A stretch of 64,000 nucleotides of DNA from Pyxidicoccus sp. MSG2 (GTDB lineage Bacteria; Myxococcota; Myxococcia; Myxococcales; Myxococcaceae): NCBI RefSeq assembly GCF_026626705.1, contig NZ_JAPNKC010000001.1, positions 7,396,001-7,460,000 of the forward strand, read 5' to 3'. This document shows positions 36,100 to 43,464 of this stretch, piece by piece. Numbering within the stretch: position 1 is the first letter of the stretch; each line of letters starts with the position of its first letter. The notes under the pieces were generated by a model, which was not told the origin of the DNA, did no database searches, and saw only the letters and a program-made list of their open reading frames with translations. The position numbers and the translations under genes were made by a program.

Positions 36100-36225
36100 G
36101 CGCGCGCGCGGCGACCGGGCAGGCGAGCTTCGCGGGGACAAAGTGTCCCGGACCGTCTGCCGTCGCCCCGACAATCCGGCAGGGCGGCCGTCGCGTGCCC
36201 TCACGGAGCACGCCCGCGGGCCTGT

Positions 36226-36241
36226 CGGCACGTGCATTGCT
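36226..36241 (+). promoter_or_regulatory. sigma-54 (-24/-12) promoter for the PilT-like gene
   Basis: CGGCACGTGCATTGCT matches the sigma-54 consensus TGGCACG-N4-TTGCW at all but the first base. GG (36227-36228) and GC (36239-36240) have the exact 12-bp spacing. Transcription would start near 36252, followed by AAGGAGG (36263-36269) and the ATG at 36274. Upstream, an inverted repeat GGGACA-AAG-TGTCCC (36135-36149), about 90 bp before the -24 element, is a possible activator site. Confidence 0.75.
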
Positions 36242-36273
36242 CCGCACGTGGCGGGTCAGACAAGGAGGCCCGC

Positions 36274-37509
36274 ATGCAGCTCGCAGCCATCATCCGTCGC
36301 GCCCGGGAGCAGGGGGCCAGCGACGTCCACCTGGAGGGCGGCATGCCCATGGCGCTGCGCGTGCGAGGCGCGCTGCGACTGGTGGGCGAGCCACTGTCCG
36401 CTTCCAACCTCACCGTGCTGGCCCGTGAGGTGGTGGGCGAGGACGGCTGGCCCGAGTTCCTGGAGCGCTGCTCGTACGACGTGTCGCGCACGCTGGAGGG
36501 GCAGCGCATCCGCATCAACGTGCTGCGCAGCGCGCGGGGTGTGGGCTTCGCCATCCGGCTGCTGTCCACGTCCCAGGCGACGCTGAAGCGGCTGAACCTG
36601 CACCCGGACCTGCGCCGGCTCGTGGAGCCCACGCATGGGCTGGTGCTGGTGAGCGGGCCCACGGGCTCGGGCAAGACGTCCACGCAGGCGGCGCTGCTCC
36701 AGGAGCTGAACCTGGCGGAGTCGCGCCACATCATCACCGTGGAGAGCCCCATCGAGTACGCGCTGGTGCCCCGGCTGTCCTTCATCCGCCAGCGCGAGGT
36801 GGGACGGGACACGCCGTCCTTCGAGCAGGCGCTCATCGACGCGATGCGGGAGGACCCGGACGTGCTGATGGTGGGGGAGATGCGCGAGCCGGAGGTGATG
36901 CGCCTGACGCTGAACGCGGCGGAGACGGGGCACCTGGTGCTGGCCACGGTGCACTCGGCCAGCGCGAGCGAGGCACTCTCGCGGCTGGTGTCGGCGTTTC
37001 CCCCGGAGATGCAGGCGGCGGTGTGCGCGCAGCTCGCGGATTGCCTCGTGGGCGTGGTGTGCCAGCGGCTGCGCTACCGGCCGGAGGTGGGCCTGCGCGT
37101 GCCGGAATGCGAGGTGCTCATGGGCAGCACGCCGGTGAAGAGCATCGTGAGGCAGGGGCACTTCTACAAGATTCCCTCGGCCATCGAGACCGGTGCCGCC
37201 GACGGCTGCTGGTCCTTCCCGCGCTACGCGGAGTGGCTGTCGCGCAAGACGGACTGGAGCCAGCCCTCCACCGCGTCCGAGGAGACTCCCTCGGCCACCC
37301 CCATGCCCGAGCCCTCGCCCGAGCCGCTCCCTCCCGCCGCCAGGTCCCGGCCCGTCGCCGTCACGCGACTGCCCGCGAGGACGCGGCGGAGTGCGTCTCC
37401 CGCGAAGACCACGGAGTCTCGTGCCGCCGAGGAGGGCGTCTTCGTCATCCCAGGCGAGCAGGACGACCTGGTGTCCATCATCCGCGAGCTGGAAGGGGAC
37501 GAAGGCTGA
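36274..37509 (+). CDS. PilT/PilU-type ATPase with C-terminal extension
   Basis: 411 residues; the ATG follows an ideal Shine-Dalgarno. Residues about 1-330 are the secretion/retraction ATPase: Walker A GPTGSGKTST (K134), Walker B region DVLMVGEMRE, and His box TGHLVLATVHS, the PilT rather than PilB pattern. Such ATPases power type IV pilus retraction or regulate it from the cytoplasmic face. Unlike canonical PilT (about 340-370 residues), it has a tail of about 80 residues, Pro/Ser/Arg-rich and ending in an acidic helix (DDLVSIIRELEGDEG). A sigma-54 promoter precedes it, as for pilin genes in myxobacteria. Most likely a PilT paralogue rather than the main retraction motor. Confidence 0.9.
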   Translation: MQLAAIIRRAREQGASDVHLEGGMPMALRVRGALRLVGEPLSASNLTVLAREVVGEDGWPEFLERCSYDVSRTLEGQRIRINVLRSARGVGFAIRLLSTSQATLKRLNLHPDLRRLVEPTHGLVLVSGPTGSGKTSTQAALLQELNLAESRHIITVESPIEYALVPRLSFIRQREVGRDTPSFEQALIDAMREDPDVLMVGEMREPEVMRLTLNAAETGHLVLATVHSASASEALSRLVSAFPPEMQAAVCAQLADCLVGVVCQRLRYRPEVGLRVPECEVLMGSTPVKSIVRQGHFYKIPSAIETGAADGCWSFPRYAEWLSRKTDWSQPSTASEETPSATPMPEPSPEPLPPAARSRPVAVTRLPARTRRSASPAKTTESRAAEEGVFVIPGEQDDLVSIIRELEGDEG

Positions 37510-37523
37510 GTATCCTGGAGGGG

Positions 37524-38609
37524 ATGACGACCCCGAACGCACAGCCTCGAATCGAGTCCCTGAAGGTCCCCACGTCCCGCCTCCGGGAGCAGCACCTGCT
37601 GGCGAGCGGCGCACCGGGCGGGGTGCCGGTGGTCTTCATCCACGGCAACGTGTCCTCCTGCCGCTTCTACGAGGAGACGCTCGCGGCGATGCCCGCGTCC
37701 TTCCGGTGTCTCGCGCCAGACCTGCGGGGCTTCGGTGAGACGGAGCGCGCGCCCATCGACGCGACGCGCGGCGCGGGCGACTTCGCAGATGACCTTCACG
37801 CACTGTTGGCACTGCCGGACCTGGTGCCCGCGGGGAAGAAGGTGCACCTGGTGGGCTGGTCCGCGGGCGCGGGTGTGGTGATGCGCTTCGCGCTGGACCA
37901 TCCGGAGCGGGTGGCCTCGCTGGTGCTGCTCGCGCCCATCTCCCCGGCGGGCTACGGCGGCACGAAGGGCGACGCGGCGGCGGCACCGTGCTGGCCGGAC
38001 TTCGCTGGCTCGGGAGGCGGCACGGTGAACCCGGAGTTCGTCCGGCGCCTCATCGCGAAGGACGCGACGGACGAGAACGACGCCTCGCCGCGCACGGTGA
38101 TGAACCGGTACTACTTCAAGCCGCCCTTCCGGCTGGAGCGCTCGCGTGAGGACGCGCTCGTGGCGGAGATGTTGAAGATGGCCGTGGGCGATGACTTCTA
38201 CCCGGGCGACCGCATGCCGTCCTCGAACTGGCCGGGCGTGGCACCGGGGAAGCGGGGCATGAACAACTCCATCTCCGGCAAGCACTTCGACGTGCGCGGC
38301 TTCCCGTCCATCTCAACGAAGCCCCCGGTGCTGTGGGTGCGCGGCGCGGACGACCAGATTGTCTCGGATACGTCGCTGTTCGACTTCGGCTTCCTGGGAC
38401 AGCTCGGCGCGGTGCCGGGCTGGCCGGGCGCCACGGTGTACCCGCCCCAGCCGATGGTGAAGCAGATGCGGGCCATGCTCGACGAGTACCGGAGCCGGGG
38501 TGGCCACGCGCGCGAGGAGGTGCTGCCGGGCGTCGGACACTCGCCGCACCTGGAGGCGCCGGAGGTCTTCCACAAGTTGCTCCTCGGCTTCCTCTCGGAA
38601 GGGCGCTGA
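37524..38609 (+). CDS. alpha/beta hydrolase
   Basis: 361 residues; GGAGGGG precedes the ATG. The fold is shown by the oxyanion strand VVFIHGNVSS, the nucleophile elbow GWSAGAG (Ser), an Asp-containing strand (LWVRGADDQIV) and the late His (LPGVGHSPH). There is no signal peptide. A cap of about 150 residues lies between the nucleophile and the acid. It begins 14 bp after the PilT-like gene, so it is probably in the same sigma-54 transcript. Substrate unknown. Confidence 0.85.
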   Translation: MTTPNAQPRIESLKVPTSRLREQHLLASGAPGGVPVVFIHGNVSSCRFYEETLAAMPASFRCLAPDLRGFGETERAPIDATRGAGDFADDLHALLALPDLVPAGKKVHLVGWSAGAGVVMRFALDHPERVASLVLLAPISPAGYGGTKGDAAAAPCWPDFAGSGGGTVNPEFVRRLIAKDATDENDASPRTVMNRYYFKPPFRLERSREDALVAEMLKMAVGDDFYPGDRMPSSNWPGVAPGKRGMNNSISGKHFDVRGFPSISTKPPVLWVRGADDQIVSDTSLFDFGFLGQLGAVPGWPGATVYPPQPMVKQMRAMLDEYRSRGGHAREEVLPGVGHSPHLEAPEVFHKLLLGFLSEGR

Positions 38610-38706
38610 TTCAAGAGGCGAGCGGGGGCTGCATGATGGGAACGCACCTGCGCTGGAGCTCGGTGGCAGGAGCCCTCCACGCCACGTTCAGCGACCGCTT
38701 TTCACT

Positions 38707-38828
38707 CGCTCATCGATAGAAGCGGGCCTGCGCAGGCCATGCATGCAGGGCGAGCAGTTGCACACCGTGCGTGCTCGCGCTCGTCGAGAGGACCGGGCCT
38801 GCGAAGACCATGCATGCAGGGCGAGCAG
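38707..38828 (+). repeat. two imperfect 51-bp direct repeats (71-bp period) in a gene-free stretch
   Basis: The 550 bp between the hydrolase and tetR hold no gene that can be supported. Two copies (about 38707-38757 and 38778-38828) share CGCT, then a diverged 12-mer, GGGCCTGCG, and a 20-bp block CATGCATGCAGGGCGAGCAG that is identical in both. The repeated block contains the palindrome CATGCATG. Spacing between copies is 20 bp. They may be regulator sites or a dispersed myxobacterial repeat. Confidence 0.7.
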
Positions 38829-39099
38829 CGCCGGCGCGATGGCTCGAGCCCGCGAAGGTGTCCCAGTCCTGGCGAGGGGCACCGCGCAACGGACCGCACT
38901 CGCGAAACGTGCGGGGCTCGGAACGGTTCGGCCCTGGGCGCGTGGTGAGGCGGGAGAAAGCGGGCCCGAGCACCGGCAGCCGGGGGCTCAGCCAGATCGG
39001 AGAAGCGGGAGAGGTAGGGCCATGCCACGGGTGCCTACCCGCCGGGGATGGCAGGTGCTCCCTACCAGCCATGTCAGCCCCCTCCGGTAGAAGGGAATG

Positions 39100-39121
39100 G
39101 TGGAAGGAACATTCCTTCCAC
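39100..39121. promoter_or_regulatory. palindrome upstream of tetR, probable TetR operator
   Basis: Two 10-bp arms, GTGGAAGGAA and TTCCTTCCAC, are perfectly inverted around a 2-bp centre (CA), 40 bp upstream of the regulator's ATG. Size and symmetry suit a TetR-family dimer and would give autoregulation. A related sequence with the same right-hand flank (CGGCCGCC..GGAAGGGG) occurs three times at 51226-51360. Confidence 0.55.
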
Positions 39122-39161
39122 GGGACGGCCGCCCCGGAAGGGGGGCAGGAGGGGGTAGGGG

Positions 39162-40643
39162 ATGGGGTTCGCGGAGCATTACCTCTCGGGGATGATGCAG
39201 AGCTCGGCGGAGGTGCTGGGCCGGCATGGCTACGAGCACGTGAAGGCCGAGGAGCTGGCCCGGTCCGTGGGCATGTCGGTGGGCAGCTTGTACCGGCGCT
39301 ACGGCAGCAAGCAGCACTTCGCCCAGACGGTGCGGAGCTTCCACGAGGACACCTTCTGCCGGGAGGTGGACTGGGCCTTCTTCTGCAAGCATGGGGCGGA
39401 CGGCGTCAGCTTCCGAGAGGCCTTCTTCACCTTCTGGAATGCGCTGACGCACTGGGCTCTGGGGCTGCCCGGCCCTTTCGCCTTCGCCTTCCTGCACAGG
39501 CACCCGGAAGTCGAAGGGCAGCCGGCGCCTGGCAGTGCGGCGCGGGCCATGGTGCGAGAGGTGCTCCTGAAGGGAGAGCAGGAGGGGGCGCTGGTGCCCG
39601 GCTGCGCCCGGGTGGGCGAAGCGCTGGTGTGGGGCACGCTGGCGGAGTGGGTGCGCGTGCTGACGGAGAGGAACAAGGAGGTGTACCGGGAGGACGTCCT
39701 CGAATCGGCGGAGGCCCTCTGGCGCGCGTTGGCGAAGGTGGACGACTCCGGCGGCTCGCGCCGAGACGGCACTCCTCCTGGTGCCACTCAGCCCGAGTCA
39801 CAGGCGGCTGTGGTCGACTCCGGCGGCTCCCCTGGGGACGGCACTCCTCCTGGTGCCGCTCAACCAGAGTCACCGACGACGGAGGACGACTCCGACGAGC
39901 CACGTGATGGCGGCATCTCTCCTGGTGTCGAGCAGCAGGTGCCAGTGGAGGATTCCAACAGGCTTCGTGGGAGCGGTGCTTTGCGTGGCGTCGCACGGCC
40001 AGCGCCACGGACGTCGGTGGAGTGCTCTGCCGTCTCCCACGAGGAGGGCACTCCTCTTCCTGGCGCACCCGGTTCGAACCCTCGGTGCCGCCAACGCGCC
40101 CGGCAACCCCAGCTTCGTGCCGTGGGAATGGTCAGCAACCGTCTTCCCCGGCATCCGAGTCCACGGAGGCCCGCGCACAAGCGCCCAGCCTGGATGGCGA
40201 TTGGCGAATCGAGGCGGACCCTTCCTTCGCCCGGAGTGGGCCACGGCAGGCGCTTCGTCTGCATGGGCCTGGACGGACGTGCGCCGTTTTCTCCCGTGTC
40301 TCGAATGAGCCCGGCCTTTCGGAAGGCGCCACGTAACTTCCGGCCGCCTCCCGGGTTGAACCCCCTGCCATGCGTTTTCTGCCCCTCTGGTCCGTGGTGG
40401 CCGTCCTGCTCTCGTGTGCGGGCAATTCCCACCCGCCGGTCGCGTCTCCCTCCGAGCCGCCGCCCTTTGACGAGGCGCGCGCGGTACATGTCCTCCGCCG
40501 CCTGGCCTTCGGACCTTCCGCCAGGGATATGGGCGAGGTGCGGCGGTTGGGCGTGGAGGGCTGGGTGGAGGCGCAGCTCGCCCGCTCGGACGGGAAGCCA
40601 CCGCCGGAACTGGAGGCGAAGCTCCAGGCGCTCCCCACGCTGA
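39162..40643 (+). CDS. TetR/AcrR-family regulator with unusual in-frame repeat tail
   Basis: 493 residues if read to the first stop; a typical TetR protein is about 200. Residues 1-60 hold the HTH (AEELARSVGMSVGSLYRRYGSKQHF), and residues 60-192 form the helical ligand domain (FREAFFTFWNALTHWAL). From about residue 193 the frame continues through imperfect 24-residue repeats (DSGGSxxDGTPPGAxQPES) and then a Pro/Arg/Ser-rich stretch. It overlaps the first 274 bp of the next gene in another frame. AGGAGGGGG precedes the ATG. The regulator part is certain; whether the tail after about residue 310 is made as protein is doubtful. Confidence 0.8.
   Translation: MGFAEHYLSGMMQSSAEVLGRHGYEHVKAEELARSVGMSVGSLYRRYGSKQHFAQTVRSFHEDTFCREVDWAFFCKHGADGVSFREAFFTFWNALTHWALGLPGPFAFAFLHRHPEVEGQPAPGSAARAMVREVLLKGEQEGALVPGCARVGEALVWGTLAEWVRVLTERNKEVYREDVLESAEALWRALAKVDDSGGSRRDGTPPGATQPESQAAVVDSGGSPGDGTPPGAAQPESPTTEDDSDEPRDGGISPGVEQQVPVEDSNRLRGSGALRGVARPAPRTSVECSAVSHEEGTPLPGAPGSNPRCRQRARQPQLRAVGMVSNRLPRHPSPRRPAHKRPAWMAIGESRRTLPSPGVGHGRRFVCMGLDGRAPFSPVSRMSPAFRKAPRNFRPPPGLNPLPCVFCPSGPWWPSCSRVRAIPTRRSRLPPSRRPLTRRARYMSSAAWPSDLPPGIWARCGGWAWRAGWRRSSPARTGSHRRNWRRSSRRSPR
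39738..40088 (+). repeat. degenerate 72-bp tandem repeat inside the tetR tail
   Basis: Units begin near 39738, 39810, 39882, 39945 and 40017 (spacings 72, 72, 63, 72, all multiples of three). The first two are most alike, sharing GACTCCGGCGGCTC and GACGGCACTCCTCCTGGTGCC; later ones are increasingly diverged. The conserved triplet periodicity means all units stay in the regulator's reading frame. Confidence 0.75.
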
Positions 40644-41995
40644 CGATGTCGATGGCCGACCTCGCGCGCGACTTCCCGGCGAAGAAGCAGCGGGAACAGG
40701 CGCTGCTGGACGGGCGCGAGCTGCAGCGTCCCGCGCTCATCGTCTACGACCTGTCCGCCGCCAAGGTGCTGCGCGCGGTGGAGAGTCCGAACCAGCTCGA
40801 AGAGGTGCTGGTGGACTTCTGGTTCAACCACTTCAACGTGTCGGCGGAGAAGGGCGCGGCGCGGTGGATGGTGACGTCCTACGAGCGCGACGCCATCCGC
40901 CCACACGTCTTCGGCCGCTTCCGAGAGTTGCTCGGAGCGACGGCCCGCCACCCGGCGATGCTCTTCTACCTGGACAACTGGCGGAGCACCCGCGACGGCA
41001 TGCCGAGGCTCCTGCGCCGGGACGCGCGGCCCGCGGACCTGTCCGGGGACGACGCCATGGCGGAGCCGGACGAAGAGGAGGAGCCCCGGCCCGGCCTCAA
41101 CGAGAACTACGCGCGCGAGCTGCTCGAGCTGCACACGCTGGGCGTGGACGGCGGCTACACGCAGCAGGACGTTCGCGAGGTGGCGCGCTGCTTCACCGGC
41201 TGGAGCATCCGTCGGCCACGCCGCGAGCCCGAGTTCGTCTTCCGCCGCAGGGCGCATGACCCGGACGAGAAGCGCGTGCTCGGGCAGCGCATTGCCTCGG
41301 GAGGGAACCTGGAGGATGGCGAGCGGGTGCTGGACCTGCTCGCGCGTCACCCCGCCACCGCGCGGCACCTCGCGACGAAGCTGGCGCAGCGGTTCGTCTC
41401 GGACACGCCGCCGCCCGCGCTGGTGGAGCGGGTGGCGAAGGCGTTTCTCGACTCGGATGGAGATTTGCGCACGGTGTACCGCGCGCTCTTCCAGGCGCCG
41501 GAGTTCTGGGCGTCCGAGGCGCGAGGGGCCAAGGTGAAGACGCCCTTCGAGTTCGTGGTGTCGGCGCTGCGGGCCACGGGGGCGGAGGTGACGGTGCGGC
41601 CGAGGCTCGTGCAGTCCCTGGCCCGGATGGGCGAGCCGCTCTACCGCGCGCCCGCGCCCACGGGCTTCCCGGAAGTCTCGGGGCCCTGGGTGAACAGCGG
41701 CGCGCTGGTGGCCCGGCTCAACTTCAGCCTGGAACTGGTCTCCGGACGGCTGCCCGGGACGCGCGTGACGTTGGGGGCACGGGCCACGCCGGCTACCCGC
41801 ACCGCGGAAGACACAGTGGATGCGCTCGGCCACGCGCTGATGGGAGCACCGCCCTCGGCGGAGACACGGGCCACCATCCTCGCCGCGCTGTCGAAGCGGG
41901 CAGAGGCAGCCAGCGCCGAGGGCGAGCAGGGCCCCGTGGACATTCCCCTCATCGCCGGGCTGCTGCTCGGCTCGCCGGAGTTCCAGAAGCAATGA
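40370..41995 (+). CDS. DUF1800 family secreted protein
   Basis: 541 residues. A short signal with a possible lipobox (LLSCAG) starts the protein. The DUF1800 body is clear: HVLRRLAFGPS near residue 40, DFWFNHFNVSAEKG, RDAIRPHVFGRF, the signature ENYARELLELHTLGVDGGYTQ, and FVSALRATGA-like and APTGFPEVSGPWVNSG segments toward the end. Function of the family is unresolved, but it is regularly encoded beside DUF1501 proteins, as here. Its 5' 274 bp overlap the open tail of tetR. The C terminus (IAGLLLGSPEF) is echoed by three downstream mini-ORFs. Confidence 0.9.
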   Translation: MRFLPLWSVVAVLLSCAGNSHPPVASPSEPPPFDEARAVHVLRRLAFGPSARDMGEVRRLGVEGWVEAQLARSDGKPPPELEAKLQALPTLTMSMADLARDFPAKKQREQALLDGRELQRPALIVYDLSAAKVLRAVESPNQLEEVLVDFWFNHFNVSAEKGAARWMVTSYERDAIRPHVFGRFRELLGATARHPAMLFYLDNWRSTRDGMPRLLRRDARPADLSGDDAMAEPDEEEEPRPGLNENYARELLELHTLGVDGGYTQQDVREVARCFTGWSIRRPRREPEFVFRRRAHDPDEKRVLGQRIASGGNLEDGERVLDLLARHPATARHLATKLAQRFVSDTPPPALVERVAKAFLDSDGDLRTVYRALFQAPEFWASEARGAKVKTPFEFVVSALRATGAEVTVRPRLVQSLARMGEPLYRAPAPTGFPEVSGPWVNSGALVARLNFSLELVSGRLPGTRVTLGARATPATRTAEDTVDALGHALMGAPPSAETRATILAALSKRAEAASAEGEQGPVDIPLIAGLLLGSPEFQKQ

Positions 41996-42063
41996 GCCCG
42001 CGACGCGCCTTCCGCCCCTTCGCCGGGCTGTTGCTCCGTGTGCCGGAGGTCACGAACCCATGA
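41992..42063 (+). CDS. mini-ORF 1 of three coupled copies (23 residues)
   Basis: The ATG overlaps the DUF1800 stop (ATGA). The peptide MSPRRAFRPFAGLLLRVPEV plus TNP resembles the DUF1800 C terminus (IAGLLLGSPEF). Its own stop overlaps the next mini-ORF's ATG, with GGAGGT about 10 bp upstream of that ATG. Whether the peptide matters or only carries ribosomes across the junction is unknown. Confidence 0.45.
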   Translation: MSPRRAFRPFAGLLLRVPEVTNP

Positions 42064-42122
42064 GCGTCTTCCGCCCCTTCGCCGGGCTGTTGCTCCGTGT
42101 GCCGGAGGTCACGAACCCATGA
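42060..42122 (+). CDS. mini-ORF 2 of three coupled copies (20 residues)
   Basis: Encodes MSVFRPFAGLLLRVPEVTNP. Start and stop are each embedded in ATGA overlaps with the neighbouring mini-ORFs. Sequence is identical to mini-ORF 3. Confidence 0.45.
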   Translation: MSVFRPFAGLLLRVPEVTNP

Positions 42123-42181
42123 GCGTCTTCCGCCCCTTCGCCGGGCTGTTGCTCCGTGTGCCGGAGGTCACGAACCCATGA
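42119..42181 (+). CDS. mini-ORF 3 of three coupled copies (20 residues)
   Basis: Same 20-residue peptide as mini-ORF 2. Its stop overlaps the ATG of the DUF1501 gene at 42178, whose Shine-Dalgarno (GGAGGT) lies inside this mini-ORF. Confidence 0.45.
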   Translation: MSVFRPFAGLLLRVPEVTNP

Positions 42182-43422
42182 GCGCCTCGCTCTCCCGCCG
42201 CCACCTGCTGCGCGTCCTGGGACTCTCGGGCGCGGGCCTCGTCCTCGCTCCGGGCTTCCTGGGCCGCGCGCTGGCCGCCAGTGCCAACAGCCCCGCTCGC
42301 CGCGCACTCGTCACCGTCTTCCTGCGCGGCGGCGTGGACGGCCTGTCCCTGGTGCCACCAGTGGAAGACTCGGCGTACCACCGTGCGCGTCCCACGCTGG
42401 CGCTGAAGTCGCCGGGCAGCGGCCCGGACGCCGCGCTGAAGCTGGACGGGCGCTTCGGCCTGCACCCGAAGCTGGAGCCCCTGCTCCCGCTGTGGAACGA
42501 GGGCCGGCTGGCGGTGCTGCACGGCGTGGGGCTGCCGGAGCCGGTGCGCTCGCACTTCGATGCGCAGGACTTCGTGGAGTCGGGCACGCCCGGGCGCAAG
42601 TCCACGCCGGACGGGTGGCTCAACCGCGCGCTGGAGGACGAGGAGGGAAGCGCCGCGCTGCGAGCGGTGGCACTCCAGCCCACGCTGCCCCGGGCGTTGT
42701 TCGGAAGCTCGGGCGCGCTGGCCATGGGACGCCTGGAGGAGTTCCGGCTCCGCGGAGGAAGGCGCGGCGAGGAGGCCGCCAGTGGCTTCAGCGCGCTCTA
42801 CGCGGGCGCGGTGGATGAAGCCCTGCGCACCACCGGGCAGGGCGCCTTCGAGGCGCTGTCGCGGCTGGACGAGGAGCGCCTGTCACGGCTGGCCCCGGCC
42901 TCGACGGTGGAGTACCCCAGGGGCCCGCTGGGACAGCGACTGCGGGACATCGCGAGGCTCCTCCGGGGCGACGTGGGGGTGGAGGTCGCGGCCACGGAGA
43001 TGGGCGGCTGGGACACGCACGCGGCGCAGGGCGCGGCGGCGGGCGTCTTCGCCAACCGGTGCCAGGAACTGGCGGGCGCGCTGTCGGCCTTCGCCGCGGA
43101 CCTGGGGCCGAAGCTGGAGCAGGTGACAGTGGTGGTGCTGACGGAGTTCGGCCGCACGGTGCGGGAGAATGGCAGCCGGGGCACGGACCACGGCGTGGGC
43201 AGTGCCATGCTGGTGCTCGGCGGAGGCGTGCGGGGCCGGAAGGTGTACGGCCGCTTCGACTCGCTGGCACCGGAGCACCTTCAGGACGGGCGCGACGTGC
43301 CCTCGTGGACGGACGTGCGCGCGCCGCTCGCGGAGGCGCTGCGCGCGTGCCGCCCTGGAGTGGACCTGGCGAAGGTGTTCCCGGGCTTCACTCCGCCAGC
43401 GCCACTGGGGCTGTTCGCGTAG
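42178..43422 (+). CDS. DUF1501 family Tat-exported protein
   Basis: 414 residues. The N terminus has a twin-arginine signal (SRRHLLRVLGLSGAGLVLAP). DUF1501 features follow: VFLRGGVDGLSLVPP, HYAxRP-like YHRARPTLAL, LHPKLEPLLPLWNEGRLAVLHGVG, SHFDAQDFVESGTPG, EMGGWDTHAAQG and TEFGRTVRENGSRGTDHGVG, which place it in the alkaline-phosphatase-like superfamily. It is the usual partner of DUF1800 proteins, and the pair is presumably exported to act together. Three coupled mini-ORFs lie between the two genes, an unusual arrangement. Enzymatic role unknown. Confidence 0.92.
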   Translation: MSASLSRRHLLRVLGLSGAGLVLAPGFLGRALAASANSPARRALVTVFLRGGVDGLSLVPPVEDSAYHRARPTLALKSPGSGPDAALKLDGRFGLHPKLEPLLPLWNEGRLAVLHGVGLPEPVRSHFDAQDFVESGTPGRKSTPDGWLNRALEDEEGSAALRAVALQPTLPRALFGSSGALAMGRLEEFRLRGGRRGEEAASGFSALYAGAVDEALRTTGQGAFEALSRLDEERLSRLAPASTVEYPRGPLGQRLRDIARLLRGDVGVEVAATEMGGWDTHAAQGAAAGVFANRCQELAGALSAFAADLGPKLEQVTVVVLTEFGRTVRENGSRGTDHGVGSAMLVLGGGVRGRKVYGRFDSLAPEHLQDGRDVPSWTDVRAPLAEALRACRPGVDLAKVFPGFTPPAPLGLFA

Positions 43423-43464
43423 CCCAGGCATTCGGGGGCGAGCCTGAGGCAGACTGGGGCCTTC

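Larger units (their letters stand above)
42009..42185 (+). repeat. three near-identical 59-bp tandem repeats at the DUF1800-DUF1501 junction
   Basis: Copies start at 42009, 42068 and 42127 and are identical except for the last base of the third. Each contains the 3' end of a DUF1800-like frame, a GGAGGT Shine-Dalgarno, and an ATGAGC stop/start overlap. The 59-bp period equals a 63-nt ORF minus a 4-nt overlap, so repetition creates a chain of coupled mini-ORFs. Confidence 0.95.

Noticed and set aside
38707-38828. Possible CRISPR array
   Set aside because: Only two diverged copies with a 20-bp gap, no third unit at the same period, and no cas genes in the window.
40644-41995. Frameshifted or second copy of DUF1800 in the tetR overlap
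   Set aside because: The DUF1800 frame is continuous from its own ATG at 40370 with a signal peptide; the overlap is with the tetR tail, not a broken DUF1800 start.
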